64,000 nucleotides of DNA from Actinomycetospora succinea (GCF_004363095.1 NZ_SNYO01000005.1:62001-126000); one strand, 5' to 3'; shown: positions 34,106 through 41,445, numbered from the stretch's first letter. Notes: generated from the letters alone by a model not told the origin. Numbers and translations are program-made.

Positions 34106-34214
34106 GGGGGCCCGATGTCGTCACGTCCCGGTCCGCAGATCGACGGACCTGGCGCCGGGGAAGGTGCGCCAGGGCCGTCGCCCTGCGGGCCGGGGCCTCA
34201 CGGCACCGGACCGT

Positions 34215-34232
34215 GCGCCCCGCGCGGGGCGC
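34215..34232. terminator. Perfect palindrome just after mraZ
   Basis: GCGCCCCGCGCGGGGCGC, an 18-base perfect palindrome able to form a 7-bp stem with a GCGC loop, 32 bases past the mraZ stop. Terminator-like; together with the hairpin at 34075-34105 it may reduce expression of the division genes relative to mraZ. Confidence 0.55.
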
Positions 34233-34264
34233 CGCCTGTTCGCTTGTCGTCGGTGCGGTCGGCG

Positions 34265-34696
34265 TCAGAAGACGCCGGGCAGCACTTCCTGCTGAGCCTG
34301 GGCGTAGCCGGCCTCGTGCTCGTCCTGGTAGCGGCTCCACGCGGCGCTGTCCCAGATCTCGAGGCGGCTGACCGCACCGATCACGGTGCAGTCCCGCTCG
34401 AGCCCGGCGTAGCGACGCAGTTCGGCCGCGATCGGGATGCGGCCCTGGGAGTCGGGGCGCTGCTCGTCGGTGCCGGCGAACAGGTAGCGCTGGTACGCGC
34501 GCACCCGCTCGTCGGTGAACGGCGCCTCGGCCACCTTGCGGGCCATCTGCTCGAACTCGTCACGGGGGAACACGTAGAGACAGTGGTCCTGGCCCTTCGT
34601 GATCATCAGCCCCCCTGCGAGCTCGTCGCGGAACTTCGCGGGCAAGGTCAACCTGCCCTTGTCGTCCAACCTCGGGGTATGGGTGCCGAGGAACAC
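34265..34696 (-). CDS. mraZ: Transcriptional regulator MraZ
   Basis: Ring-forming DNA-binding repressor of the division cluster; it binds short G-rich repeats in its own promoter. 143 residues, the same length as mycobacterial MraZ, made of two AbrB-like halves ([18 protein letters not shown] at the start; [17 protein letters not shown] in the second half). GTG at 34696 is chosen: it follows GGGGAGG and gives the canonical VFLGTH start; upstream in-frame ATG would run through the operator repeats. First gene of the dcw cluster here. Confidence 0.96.
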   Translation of the reverse strand: MFLGTHTPRLDDKGRLTLPAKFRDELAGGLMITKGQDHCLYVFPRDEFEQMARKVAEAPFTDERVRAYQRYLFAGTDEQRPDSQGRIPIAAELRRYAGLERDCTVIGAVSRLEIWDSAAWSRYQDEHEAGYAQAQQEVLPGVF

Positions 34697-34727
34697 GGCC
34701 CCCACCTCCCCGGTGAGGCCCCGTTCG

Positions 34728-34762
34728 CCCCACTGCTCACCACCATACCCCACCTGGCCCCA
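34728..34762 (-). promoter_or_regulatory. MraZ operator: four G-rich boxes at 10-bp spacing
   Basis: On the minus strand TGGGG (34762-34758), TGGGG (34752-34748), TGGTG (34742-34738) and TGGGG (34732-34728) recur exactly every 10 bases, with a fifth in-phase GGGG near 34722. MraZ in E. coli recognises TGGGN boxes separated by 5 bases, which is this spacing. They end 32 bases before the mraZ GTG. A weak -10 candidate, CAGGAT, lies just upstream near 34775. Confidence 0.8.
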
Positions 34763-35219
34763 CAACCAAACCATCCTGCGAGCGTGGTGATCCCCGATCG
34801 AGGGAGTTCTCGCTGGTCAGCGACGGTGGGGAGCGGTGGGGGAACCGCGCGTGACCCTGACGGCTCCGGGCCCCGCGAGTCCACCGACACGCCGTTCCGG
34901 GGCCGTTTCCCGCCGCTGAGCAGGGCGGATGGCGCGCGGTGGGGGGAGGTGGGGGGCGTGCGACGCCCTCGGTGGGGCGACGTGGGGGCGCGGGTGGGTG
35001 GGAGTGGAGCGCGGGGTGGGGCGGGGTGGGGAGCCCGGGCCCGTGCCGGAGATCAGGAGCGCGCTGTGCACCGCTGAGGCGCGTCGGAGGTCCATCTCGC
35101 GCTCGTGATCACGGTGCCGGCTCACTCGGCTCGCCCGCCCGCCCCGCGACCGGGGACTTCCGACGCGTCGAGGCAGCGAACACCACGTTCGCTCCCGACC
35201 CCGAGACCCGCGGAAACGA
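34763..35219. other. Intergenic region upstream of mraZ
   Basis: About 450 bases without a supported gene. It must contain the mraZ promoter. It is rich in G runs on the plus strand (34935-35040). I see no conserved protein in any frame. Confidence 0.45.
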
Positions 35220-35256
35220 CGACGCGCCGCCGACCACGAGGGTCGACGGCGCGTCG
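35220..35256 (-). terminator. Terminator hairpin after the DUF3040 gene
   Basis: CGACGCGCCG (35220-35229) pairs with CGGCGCGTCG (35247-35256) and, after one mismatch, CGACC (35231-35235) with GGTCG (35241-35245) around a 5-base loop. It begins 25 bases after the stop at 35281 and separates this gene from mraZ. Confidence 0.7.
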
Positions 35257-35280
35257 GGGGAAACCGGGGAGCGGAGCGAT

Positions 35281-35679
35281 CTACTCCTGCTCGAAACGGC
35301 GGCGGAAGCGTTCCTCCATGCGGGAGGTGAAGCGGCTGCGCTCCTTCTCGGTGGCGGCGCCCTGCGCGGCGTCGCCCTCGGCGGCTGCCTCTTTCTTGCG
35401 GGCGCCGAACGAGGTGATCGCCAGGACGGCACCGCCGAACATGGCGAGGAAGCCCACCACGCTGACGATGATGCCCGCCGTGGAGGTACTGAACAGCACG
35501 ACGCCGAGCACCAGCATCACGACGCCGATCACGAAGAGCGCGACGCCCTGGATGCGGCGGCGACGTGACGGGCGTCGGAGCTTGCCTCCCCGAACCGTGG
35601 ACGCGAACTTCGGGTCCTCGTCGTAGAGAGCGCGCTCGATCTGCTCGAGCAGACGCTGCTCGTGCTCGGAGAGCGGCAT
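35281..35679 (-). CDS. DUF3040 membrane protein
   Basis: 132 residues, family DUF3040 (M. tuberculosis Rv2169c type). The N-terminal motif PLSEHEQRLLEQIERALYDEDPKFAS is the family hallmark; two adjacent membrane helices follow (about 46-67 and 69-92), then a charged Arg/Glu-rich tail. ATG at 35679 has GGAGGAG upstream. Function unknown; its constant place upstream of mraZ suggests an envelope role. The terminator downstream shows it is a separate transcript from the division cluster. Confidence 0.9.
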   Translation of the reverse strand: MPLSEHEQRLLEQIERALYDEDPKFASTVRGGKLRRPSRRRRIQGVALFVIGVVMLVLGVVLFSTSTAGIIVSVVGFLAMFGGAVLAITSFGARKKEAAAEGDAAQGAATEKERSRFTSRMEERFRRRFEQE

Positions 35680-35807
35680 GATTCTCCTCCGGCACCGGAA
35701 TGGAAAATTCGCCCGACCCGTCAGGGTCTGGCGGGCATCGTCCTGATGACCCAGCACCATCCTACGAGTCCGTCGGCAGTCCGACTACCCGGACCGGCGT
35801 GTTGCCG

Positions 35808-37118
35808 TCACTGATCATCCGTTCGGCGCCGGTCCGTCGTCGCAGGGGAACCAGCCGGATGCGGTCGGTGACGGTTCCGGTCGGGGTCCGCGGCCTCCCG
35901 CGGAGATCGCGCACGCTCCGGGTCCGGACCGCCGAGCAGGCTCGCCGGGCGGATCGCCGCAACGCCGAAGCGGGATCGCGCCAGGTCAGCGGCGCGCTCG
36001 GCGTCGGACCACCCGTGCTCGGGCTCGCCGAGGACGATCTGTTCGGGCGCGCGGTCGGCCGGCACGAGACCTTCACCACGCACGCCGAGCAGCCGGACCG
36101 GGGCGATGGGGCCCAGCGCGTCGAGGAGGTCGACCGCGGTGGCGTGGAGGTCGCGGGCGAGATCGGTGGGCGCCGGGAGCGTCCGCGCCCGTGTGATCGT
36201 CGTGAAGTCGTCGAAGCGGACCTTGAGCGCGACCGTCCGCGCGCGCATCCCGCGCTGCCGCAGCATCCGGGCGGCGCGGTCCGCGAGGCGCAGCAGTTCG
36301 CGGCGCCGGAGGGCCGGGTCGACGAGGTCGTGGGCGAAGGTCTCCTCGGCGCCGGCGGACTTCTCGCGACCGTGCGGGTCGACGCGGCGCTCGTCGACGC
36401 CGTGCGCCAGGGAGATCAGGTGCGCGGCGTGCGCCTCCCCCACCGCGCGTCGCATCGTCGTCGGCCCGGCCGCGGCGACGTCGGCGACCGTGGTGATCCC
36501 GTGGCGGCCGAGCACCTCCTCGGTCCGCGCGCCCACACCCCACAGGGCACCCACCGGCAGCGGGTCGAGGAACGCGCGCACGCCGTCGGCGGGGACGAGG
36601 TGCACCCCGTCGGGCTTCGCGACCCGGGAGGCGAGCTTGGCGACGAACATCGTCGAGGCGACGCCCACCGAGCACGTGATCCCCTGGCTCGCCTCGACCT
36701 CCGCGCGGATCGCGGCGGCGACGCCGAGCGGCGTGGTGCCGAGGCGGCGCAGCGCGCCGGACACGTCGAGGAACGCCTCGTCGAGGCTCAGCGGCTGCAC
36801 GAGCGGGGTCACCGAGCGGAACACGGCCATGACCGCGCGGGACACCTCGGCGTACGCGGCGAAGTCGGGCGGGAGGAACACGGCCTGCGGGCAGAGCCGG
36901 TGCGCCCGGGCCGAGGGCATCGCCGACCGGACGCCGAAGGCGCGCGCCTCGTAGGTCGCCGAGAGCACCACCCCGCGCTCGGGCCCTCCCCCGACGACGA
37001 CCGGGCGCCCCCTCAGCTCCGGGCGCGACCGGACCTCGACCGCCGCGTAGAAGGCGTCCATGTCGACGTGCAGGACACCGCACCCGGCGTCGGCGCCCGC
37101 GGGCGCGGATGCGCTCAG
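35808..37118 (-). CDS. dinB: DNA polymerase IV (Y family)
   Basis: Translesion DNA polymerase, about 436 residues. Palm motif HVDMDAFYAAVEV near the N-terminus holds the first catalytic Asp; QPLSLDEAFLDVSG holds the Asp-Glu pair; the thumb HhH region (LWGVGARTEEVLGRHGI) and little-finger domain follow, then an Arg/Pro-rich tail. No ATG, GTG or TTG gives a complete N-terminus: the ATG inside VDMDAF would remove the catalytic Asp. The best start is CTG at 37118, overlapping the methyltransferase stop (CTGA), or CTG at LHVDMD. No LexA box is seen nearby, but see 39854-39869. Confidence 0.9.
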   Translation of the reverse strand: MSASAPAGADAGCGVLHVDMDAFYAAVEVRSRPELRGRPVVVGGGPERGVVLSATYEARAFGVRSAMPSARAHRLCPQAVFLPPDFAAYAEVSRAVMAVFRSVTPLVQPLSLDEAFLDVSGALRRLGTTPLGVAAAIRAEVEASQGITCSVGVASTMFVAKLASRVAKPDGVHLVPADGVRAFLDPLPVGALWGVGARTEEVLGRHGITTVADVAAAGPTTMRRAVGEAHAAHLISLAHGVDERRVDPHGREKSAGAEETFAHDLVDPALRRRELLRLADRAARMLRQRGMRARTVALKVRFDDFTTITRARTLPAPTDLARDLHATAVDLLDALGPIAPVRLLGVRGEGLVPADRAPEQIVLGEPEHGWSDAERAADLARSRFGVAAIRPASLLGGPDPERARSPREAADPDRNRHRPHPAGSPATTDRRRTDDQ

Positions 37119-37861
37119 CCCGGCCGCCGGGCGAGGACGTGCAGGCGGGCGGCCATGTCGCGCAGCGGCGGGGTGCCGGCGGCGATGTCCTCGAGCTCGG
37201 CGAGCGGGTCGGACGGGCCGGACTCGAGCACCCCGTCGGGGACGAGGTCGGCGAGCACCCGGTGGCCCTGCACCCGCTCGACCGCGAGCTGCCCGCCGGC
37301 CTCGACCAGCGTGCGGATCTCCTCGACGTCCATGCGCCGACGCAGCGGGTCGCCCGGGCCCCAGCGTCCGGTGGGGTCGACGAGCACCTGGCGCGCCTCG
37401 ACCAGCCGGCCGGCGACGACCCGCGAGAGCACGGCCGCGAAGCGCCCGGCGACGAGCAGCGAGACCGCCCCGCCCGGGGCCGCGGCGCCGGCGAGCGCGC
37501 GGCACGCCTCGGCGGGGTCGTCGACGTACTCGAGCAGCCCGTGACCGAGGACGAGGTCGGCCTCGCCCTCGCCCACCGACTCGGCCAGCGCGTCGACGTC
37601 ACCCTGGATCGCGCGCACCCCCGACGCGACCCCGGACTCGCGGGCACGGCTCTGGAGCACGGCGAGGGCGTTGGCGCTGGAGTCGACCACGGTGACCTCG
37701 CAGCCGTCCGCGGCCAGCGGCACCGCCCAGGTACCGCTGCCCCCGCCGACGTCGAGCACGCGCGGCGCGGCGCCGTCGCGCCGGGAGCGTGCCGCGGTGA
37801 GCTCGACGCGCAGGGTGCGCGCGACGACGTCGACCGGGGCGAACGACGCGGCACGGGTCAC
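37115..37861 (-). CDS. Class I SAM-dependent methyltransferase
   Basis: 248 residues with a Rossmann methyltransferase fold: motif I VLDVGGGSGTWAVPLA (about 37-52), VTVVDSSANAL (acidic loop binding ribose), GDVDAL and LGHGLLEYVDDPAEA as motif IV region. It resembles CmoA/SmtA-like methyltransferases, but the substrate is unknown. GTG at 37861 chosen; the ribosome site is weak. It is coupled to dinB by a 4-base overlap, an arrangement that suggests co-expression, and is divergent from the ParA-like gene. Confidence 0.85.
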   Translation of the reverse strand: MTRAASFAPVDVVARTLRVELTAARSRRDGAAPRVLDVGGGSGTWAVPLAADGCEVTVVDSSANALAVLQSRARESGVASGVRAIQGDVDALAESVGEGEADLVLGHGLLEYVDDPAEACRALAGAAAPGGAVSLLVAGRFAAVLSRVVAGRLVEARQVLVDPTGRWGPGDPLRRRMDVEEIRTLVEAGGQLAVERVQGHRVLADLVPDGVLESGPSDPLAELEDIAAGTPPLRDMAARLHVLARRPG

Positions 37862-37942
37862 CGCGACACCGTAGAACGTGTGACGGGTGCTCGGCGCCAC
37901 AGGATCAGCGGTCCGGCTCCGGCAGGCTCCGCGTCCGGCCGG

Positions 37943-37957
37943 TACGTTCACCGCGTG
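37943..37957 (+). promoter_or_regulatory. -10 box of a probable leaderless parA-like transcript
   Basis: TACGTT (37943-37948) matches TANNNT and stands 6 bases before the GTG at 37955, so transcription would begin at or next to the start codon. There is no ribosome site before this GTG. Confidence 0.5.
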
Positions 37958-38791
37958 CACGTCACGGCGGTCCTGAGTCTCAAGGGCGGTGTCGGCAAGA
38001 CGACCGTCGTCCTGGGCCTGGCCGGGGCGGCGCTCCGGGCCGGTCTGCGCACCCTGGTGGTCGATCTCGACCCCCAGGGCAACGCGACGACGGCGCTCGA
38101 GCCCGAGGGCACCGAGACCACGATCGCGCAGGCGATGGAGCGGCCCTCGGCGGCCGTGCTCGCGTCCTCGATCGGCGTCAGCGCGTGGGGCGACGAGGTC
38201 GACGTCCTCGTCGGCTCGGAAGAGGTCGAGCGGCACAACCACCCCGACCCGAACTCGCAGCGCCTCGGGCGGCTCGCGCGCCTGCTGTCCGCCATCCCCC
38301 GCAACGGCGACGAGCCGGACACGGGCGTCCCCGCGTACGACCTGGTGCTCATCGACTGCCCGCCCTCGCTGGGCCAGCTGACCCGGTCCGCGCTGGTCGC
38401 GGTGGACCGCGCCGTGCTGGTGACCGAGCCGACGATCTTCGCGGTGTCGGGGGTCCAGCGGGCGTTCGAGGCAGTGCAGGCCGAGCGCGAGCACAATCCG
38501 GACCTGCAGCCGCTGGGTGTGCTGGTGAACAAGTACCGCTCGCGGTCGTCGGAGCACGAGTTCCGCGTCGGCGAGCTCCGGGAGCTCTTCGGCCCGCTGG
38601 TGCTCTCCGGCGTGCTGCCCGACCGCAGCGCCGTGCAGCAGGCCCAGGGCGCCGGGGTGCCGATCCAGCGCTGGGACACCCCGGGCGCCCGGGAGATCTC
38701 CAGCCAGTTCGACGGCCTGCTCGGCCGGATCGTCCGGTCGCGCTCGGGCCGCTCGCACCGGGCCCGGGCCCGCCAGGCCCCGGACGCCTGA
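37955..38791 (+). CDS. ParA/Soj-like ATPase, orphan
   Basis: 278 residues. Deviant Walker A SLKGGVGKTTVV (about 8-19) with signature Lys, A-prime LVVDLDPQGNATT and Walker B DLVLIDCPPSLG define the ParA/MinD group; ATP-dependent dimers of this group bind DNA or membrane and position cargo. No parB, parS-like repeats or cargo gene lies adjacent, so it is not the chromosomal segregation ParA. GTG at 37955, probably leaderless. It ends 7 bases from the convergent HEPN gene. The C-terminus is Arg-rich (RSRSGRSHRARARQ), which could aid DNA binding. Confidence 0.85.
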   Translation: MHVTAVLSLKGGVGKTTVVLGLAGAALRAGLRTLVVDLDPQGNATTALEPEGTETTIAQAMERPSAAVLASSIGVSAWGDEVDVLVGSEEVERHNHPDPNSQRLGRLARLLSAIPRNGDEPDTGVPAYDLVLIDCPPSLGQLTRSALVAVDRAVLVTEPTIFAVSGVQRAFEAVQAEREHNPDLQPLGVLVNKYRSRSSEHEFRVGELRELFGPLVLSGVLPDRSAVQQAQGAGVPIQRWDTPGAREISSQFDGLLGRIVRSRSGRSHRARARQAPDA

Positions 38792-38798
38792 GCGCCCC

Positions 38799-39368
38799 TC
38801 AGTGCCTCCGGCCCGCCACGGTGCGGGTGACGAGGGCGAGGAACAGGTCGGCCTGGCGGACCATGTCGTCGGCGTCACGCTGTGACACGCGACCCCGCAC
38901 GCCGGCCTCGACCGCCGAGCGCGTGGCCGAGTGCGCCGCGAAGAACGCCGCCCACTCGCCGTACTCCGGGGCCACCGAGGCGAGCAGCGTCCAGGCGTCG
39001 GTGGGGCGCGAGGCGCGCTTGGACCGGGCCCGTAGCGCGAGCACGGCCGCCGCGGCGCGCAGGGCCCCGAGGTGGGCCGAGCGGAACCGCTCGGCGGGCT
39101 CGTCCTCGGCCTGGGCCGCCCGCAGCTCGTCGCGCGCCGCCCCGAGCAGCTGCACGACCGTCTTCGAGGGCGGTGGCGGCGGCGGGGCGGCGGGCCCCGG
39201 GAACGACTCCGTGGACCGGCCGGTGGCCCCGCGCGTGGCGGAGCGCACCGGGCGGCCCTCGCGTCCCGGGGCGGGGGTCGGGACGGTCGGCGGGGTGGAC
39301 GTGGGGCCGGACTGCCGGTCGCCCGGGGTGGTGTCGAACAGTCCGGGCATCGCGAGGGCGCTGGTCAC
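38799..39368 (-). CDS. SAV_6107-family HEPN-domain protein
   Basis: 189 residues. A Pro-rich disordered N-terminus (1-68) precedes an all-helical HEPN domain (about 69-185: LLGAARDELRAAQAEDEPAERF, then LGALRAAAAVLALRAR and ASVAPEYGEWAAFFAAH). HEPN domains are often RNases or partners of nucleotidyltransferases; an R-x4-H (RFRSAH) occurs in the second helix, but not at the canonical late position, so RNase activity is doubtful. GTG at 39368 with GGAGGAG 7 bases upstream. It follows the DUF6504 gene; both would be under the LexA box at 39854. Confidence 0.8.
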   Translation of the reverse strand: MTSALAMPGLFDTTPGDRQSGPTSTPPTVPTPAPGREGRPVRSATRGATGRSTESFPGPAAPPPPPPSKTVVQLLGAARDELRAAQAEDEPAERFRSAHLGALRAAAAVLALRARSKRASRPTDAWTLLASVAPEYGEWAAFFAAHSATRSAVEAGVRGRVSQRDADDMVRQADLFLALVTRTVAGRRH

Positions 39369-39382
39369 GGTCGGTCTCCTCC

Positions 39383-39431
39383 GGGACGGGACGGGCAGGG
39401 ACGGGGCGGGCGGGAACGGGGCGGGCAGGGG
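39383..39431 (+). other. Dense G-quadruplex motif between HEPN and DUF6504 genes
   Basis: Ten runs of three or four G on the plus strand within 49 bases, separated by 1-3 bases, filling most of the 63-base gap between the two minus-strand genes. The mRNA of that operon carries the C-rich copy. Confidence 0.75.
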
Positions 39432-39725
39432 TCAGGCATCGGCCCAGCGCAGGTCCCACACGCCGGGCCCGGAGCGCATGCGCAGCACGAACTCGCCGGG
39501 CGGCAGGTGCGGCTCGTCGGACCGGGAGGCGAGCACCCGCCAGCACCGGCACCGGTCGCCCCCGACGGGCATGGCCGAGAGGAACGGCCACCGGGACTCC
39601 TCGATCCAGCGGTCACGGACCTCGGTGACCAGGTAGTGGCTGTCGCGCCGGTTCGGGCGGCGATGGAACTCGACGGGGTCGCCGTCCGCGCAGCGGACCT
39701 GGACCGGCGAGGGACTGCGAACCAC
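39432..39725 (-). CDS. DUF6504 family protein
   Basis: 97 residues, small basic protein. The core FHRRPNRRDSHYLVTEVRDRW followed by WRVLASRSDEPHLPPGEFVLR matches the DUF6504 pattern, often encoded near Y-family polymerases or the ImuB/DnaE2 mutasome in actinobacteria (recalled, not searched). GTG at 39725 is set by GGAGG 7 bases upstream. With the HEPN gene downstream it forms a two-gene unit whose upstream region carries a LexA box. A role in DNA-damage tolerance is inferred only from this context. Confidence 0.75.
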   Translation of the reverse strand: MVRSPSPVQVRCADGDPVEFHRRPNRRDSHYLVTEVRDRWIEESRWPFLSAMPVGGDRCRCWRVLASRSDEPHLPPGEFVLRMRSGPGVWDLRWADA

Positions 39726-40041
39726 GATGCGTCCTCCACGGCGGGCTCGTGCTCCCCGGCCCGTGGCTCGGGCCGGGTGGGTGCCTGCCACCGTGGGGAG
39801 CCGGCGGCACTCCCGGGCGACGGGGCGCTTCCCCCGCCCCGCCGCCCGAGTCATCGAACATGTGTTCGATGCGGACCAGTGAACCCGCTCGGTCCGACGC
39901 CGTCAAGTCGCCTCGAGGGGGTGTCGGACGGGTCGCGAACGGGTGGCCCCGCGGGCCGCATCGCGGTGTGCGGTCGTGGTGAGATGGCGGGGTGCCGCAC
40001 CCCGCCGCGTCAGGTCCCGGGGCAGGTCCGGGAGCCGGCCG
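39726..40041. other. Divergent intergenic region with the LexA box
   Basis: 316 bases between DUF6504 (minus) and the GNAT gene (plus). Besides the LexA box at 39854-39869 I see no other gene or clear repeat. The promoter of the GNAT gene should also lie here. Confidence 0.6.
39854..39869. promoter_or_regulatory. LexA/SOS box
   Basis: TCGAACATGTGTTCGA matches the mycobacterial/actinobacterial LexA consensus TCGAAC-N4-GTTCGA at all 12 fixed positions. It is 128 bases upstream of the DUF6504 start (minus strand) and 172 upstream of the GNAT start (plus strand). The DUF6504-HEPN unit is the likelier target. Confidence 0.85.
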
Positions 40042-40662
40042 GTGACCGCCGCCCCGGCCCGGGCGTCCGTCGTCGACCTGACGCCCGACGATCTCGCGGC
40101 GCGGCTCGACGAGGCGCTCACCGTCTACGTCCGCGCGATGGGCTATCCGGCCGGCACCGTGCGCCAGCGCCGCCCGATGTGGGTGGAGCACTCCCGCCGC
40201 GCGGGCTGGCACGCGGCGGCCGCGATCGGGCCCGACCGCTCGCTGTGGGGCATCGCGTACGGCTACCCCGGCGCCCGCGGGCAGTGGTGGTACGAGGAGG
40301 TGCGGCGGGGCCTGCTGGCCTCCGGCGCCGCCGGCCGTGAGCTGGCCGAGACCGTCCTGGGCGACTACTTCGAGCTCACCGAGCTGCACGTGCGCCCGGA
40401 CGTCCAGGGCGGGGGCGTCGGCGAGGCGCTGGCCCGCCGGCTGCTCGCCCACCCCGCCGACCGGCACGTCCTGCTCTCCACCCCGGAGGCCGACAACCCG
40501 ACCCGGGCGTGGTCGCTCTACCGGCGCCTCGGCTTCCGCGACGTCCTGCGCCACCACCGCTTCACCAGCGACCCCCGCCCGTTCGCGGTGCTCGGGCGCC
40601 CCCTGCCGCTCGACCCGCCGGAGACGCCGGGCACCCGGGACGCTCCCCCGGGCCGCGCCTGA
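40042..40662 (+). CDS. GNAT-family N-acetyltransferase (Rv2170-like)
   Basis: 206 residues, the length I recall for M. tuberculosis Rv2170, which also precedes lppM. Acetyl-CoA motif A is visible as LHVRPDVQGGGVGEALARRL (about 117-136) and motif B as YRRLGFRDV. Rv2170 has been linked to lysine/isocitrate lyase acetylation, but I cannot assign a substrate here. GTG at 40042 after GGGAG is chosen; in-frame upstream sequence is non-conserved Arg-rich. Confidence 0.85.
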   Translation: MTAAPARASVVDLTPDDLAARLDEALTVYVRAMGYPAGTVRQRRPMWVEHSRRAGWHAAAAIGPDRSLWGIAYGYPGARGQWWYEEVRRGLLASGAAGRELAETVLGDYFELTELHVRPDVQGGGVGEALARRLLAHPADRHVLLSTPEADNPTRAWSLYRRLGFRDVLRHHRFTSDPRPFAVLGRPLPLDPPETPGTRDAPPGRA

Positions 40663-40697
40663 ACGGCACCGTCGGGGGCGCCTGGCACCATGCGCGG

Positions 40698-41411
40698 GTG
40701 CCCGACACCGCTCCCCTCCCGACCGCCGAGCCCGTGAGGACGGTCGGGCCCCGCCGCCGCGCCCTGGTCCTGCTGGCGGTCGTCCTCGCGCTCGTGGGCA
40801 CGCTGGGCGCCGGGTGCGTGCGGGTGCGCGCCGGCATGGCCGTCTCCCCCGACGACCGCGTCTCGGGCGTGGTCGACATCGCGACGCCCGACGGGGCGCC
40901 GGGCGGGTCGGGCCCGCCGCTGCAGGTGCCCGACGAGCTCAGCGGCGACGTGTCCGTCGAGCGCTACGAGCAGGACGGCTACATCGGCTCCCGGCTGCGC
41001 TTCGACGACCTGACGTTCGACGACGTCACCCGGGTGCTGCCGGCCATCAGCCCGTCGACGGGCCAGGCGATCCGCGTGCAGATGCGCCGCTCCGGCGACC
41101 GCGTGGTGGTCACCGGCCAGGTCGACCTGACGCGCGTGTCGCCGGAGAGCTCCGACGTCCAGCTCAAGATCGCGTTCCCCGGCGAGATCCGCCAGACCGA
41201 CGGCACCGCCGCGGGCGGCGTGATCAGCTGGACGTTCAACCCCGGCACGGTCACCGACGTCAACGCGGTCGTCGACTACCCGGACCCCGACGCGCCGTCC
41301 TGGGTCCTCTGGGCGCTGCTGCTGCTCGCGGTCGTCGCGGTCGCCGTGGCCATCGTGTTCCTGCTGGCCAACTCGTCGCGCACCCAGGTGCACACGCGCG
41401 CCCGCCGCTGA
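40698..41411 (+). CDS. lppM: LppM-like lipoprotein (DUF3153)
   Basis: 237 residues. Signal sequence with lipobox LVGTLGAGC (Cys at about 40), an extracytoplasmic beta-rich DUF3153 domain (VRVRAGMAVSPDDRVSGVVDIA...), and a C-terminal membrane helix (WVLWALLLLAVVAVAVAIVFLL, about 205-227) with a short basic tail. M. tuberculosis LppM (Rv2171) has the same layout and influences host uptake. GTG at 40698 has no clear ribosome site. It would be processed by LspA. A perfect hairpin overlaps its stop codon. Confidence 0.88.
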   Translation: MPDTAPLPTAEPVRTVGPRRRALVLLAVVLALVGTLGAGCVRVRAGMAVSPDDRVSGVVDIATPDGAPGGSGPPLQVPDELSGDVSVERYEQDGYIGSRLRFDDLTFDDVTRVLPAISPSTGQAIRVQMRRSGDRVVVTGQVDLTRVSPESSDVQLKIAFPGEIRQTDGTAAGGVISWTFNPGTVTDVNAVVDYPDPDAPSWVLWALLLLAVVAVAVAIVFLLANSSRTQVHTRARR

Positions 41412-41439
41412 CCCCGCCCCGGGAGGACGGGGTCAGCGG
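41405..41439. terminator. Bidirectional terminator between lppM and metF
   Basis: CCGCTGACCCCG (41405-41416) pairs perfectly with CGGGGTCAGCGG (41428-41439), a 12-bp stem with an 11-base loop. It begins in the last codons of lppM and ends 6 bases before the metF stop on the other strand, so it can serve both convergent genes. Confidence 0.75.
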
Positions 41440-41445
41440 GGACCG

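Noticed and set aside
34265-34774. Longer MraZ starting at the upstream ATG 34774
   Set aside because: The extra residues are translated from the operator repeats, and the GTG at 34696 has a good ribosome site and the canonical start.
38799-39368. HEPN gene plus neighbour as a HEPN-MNT toxin-antitoxin pair
   Set aside because: The partner DUF6504 is not a nucleotidyltransferase and the R-x4-H in the HEPN protein is not at the catalytic position of known toxins.
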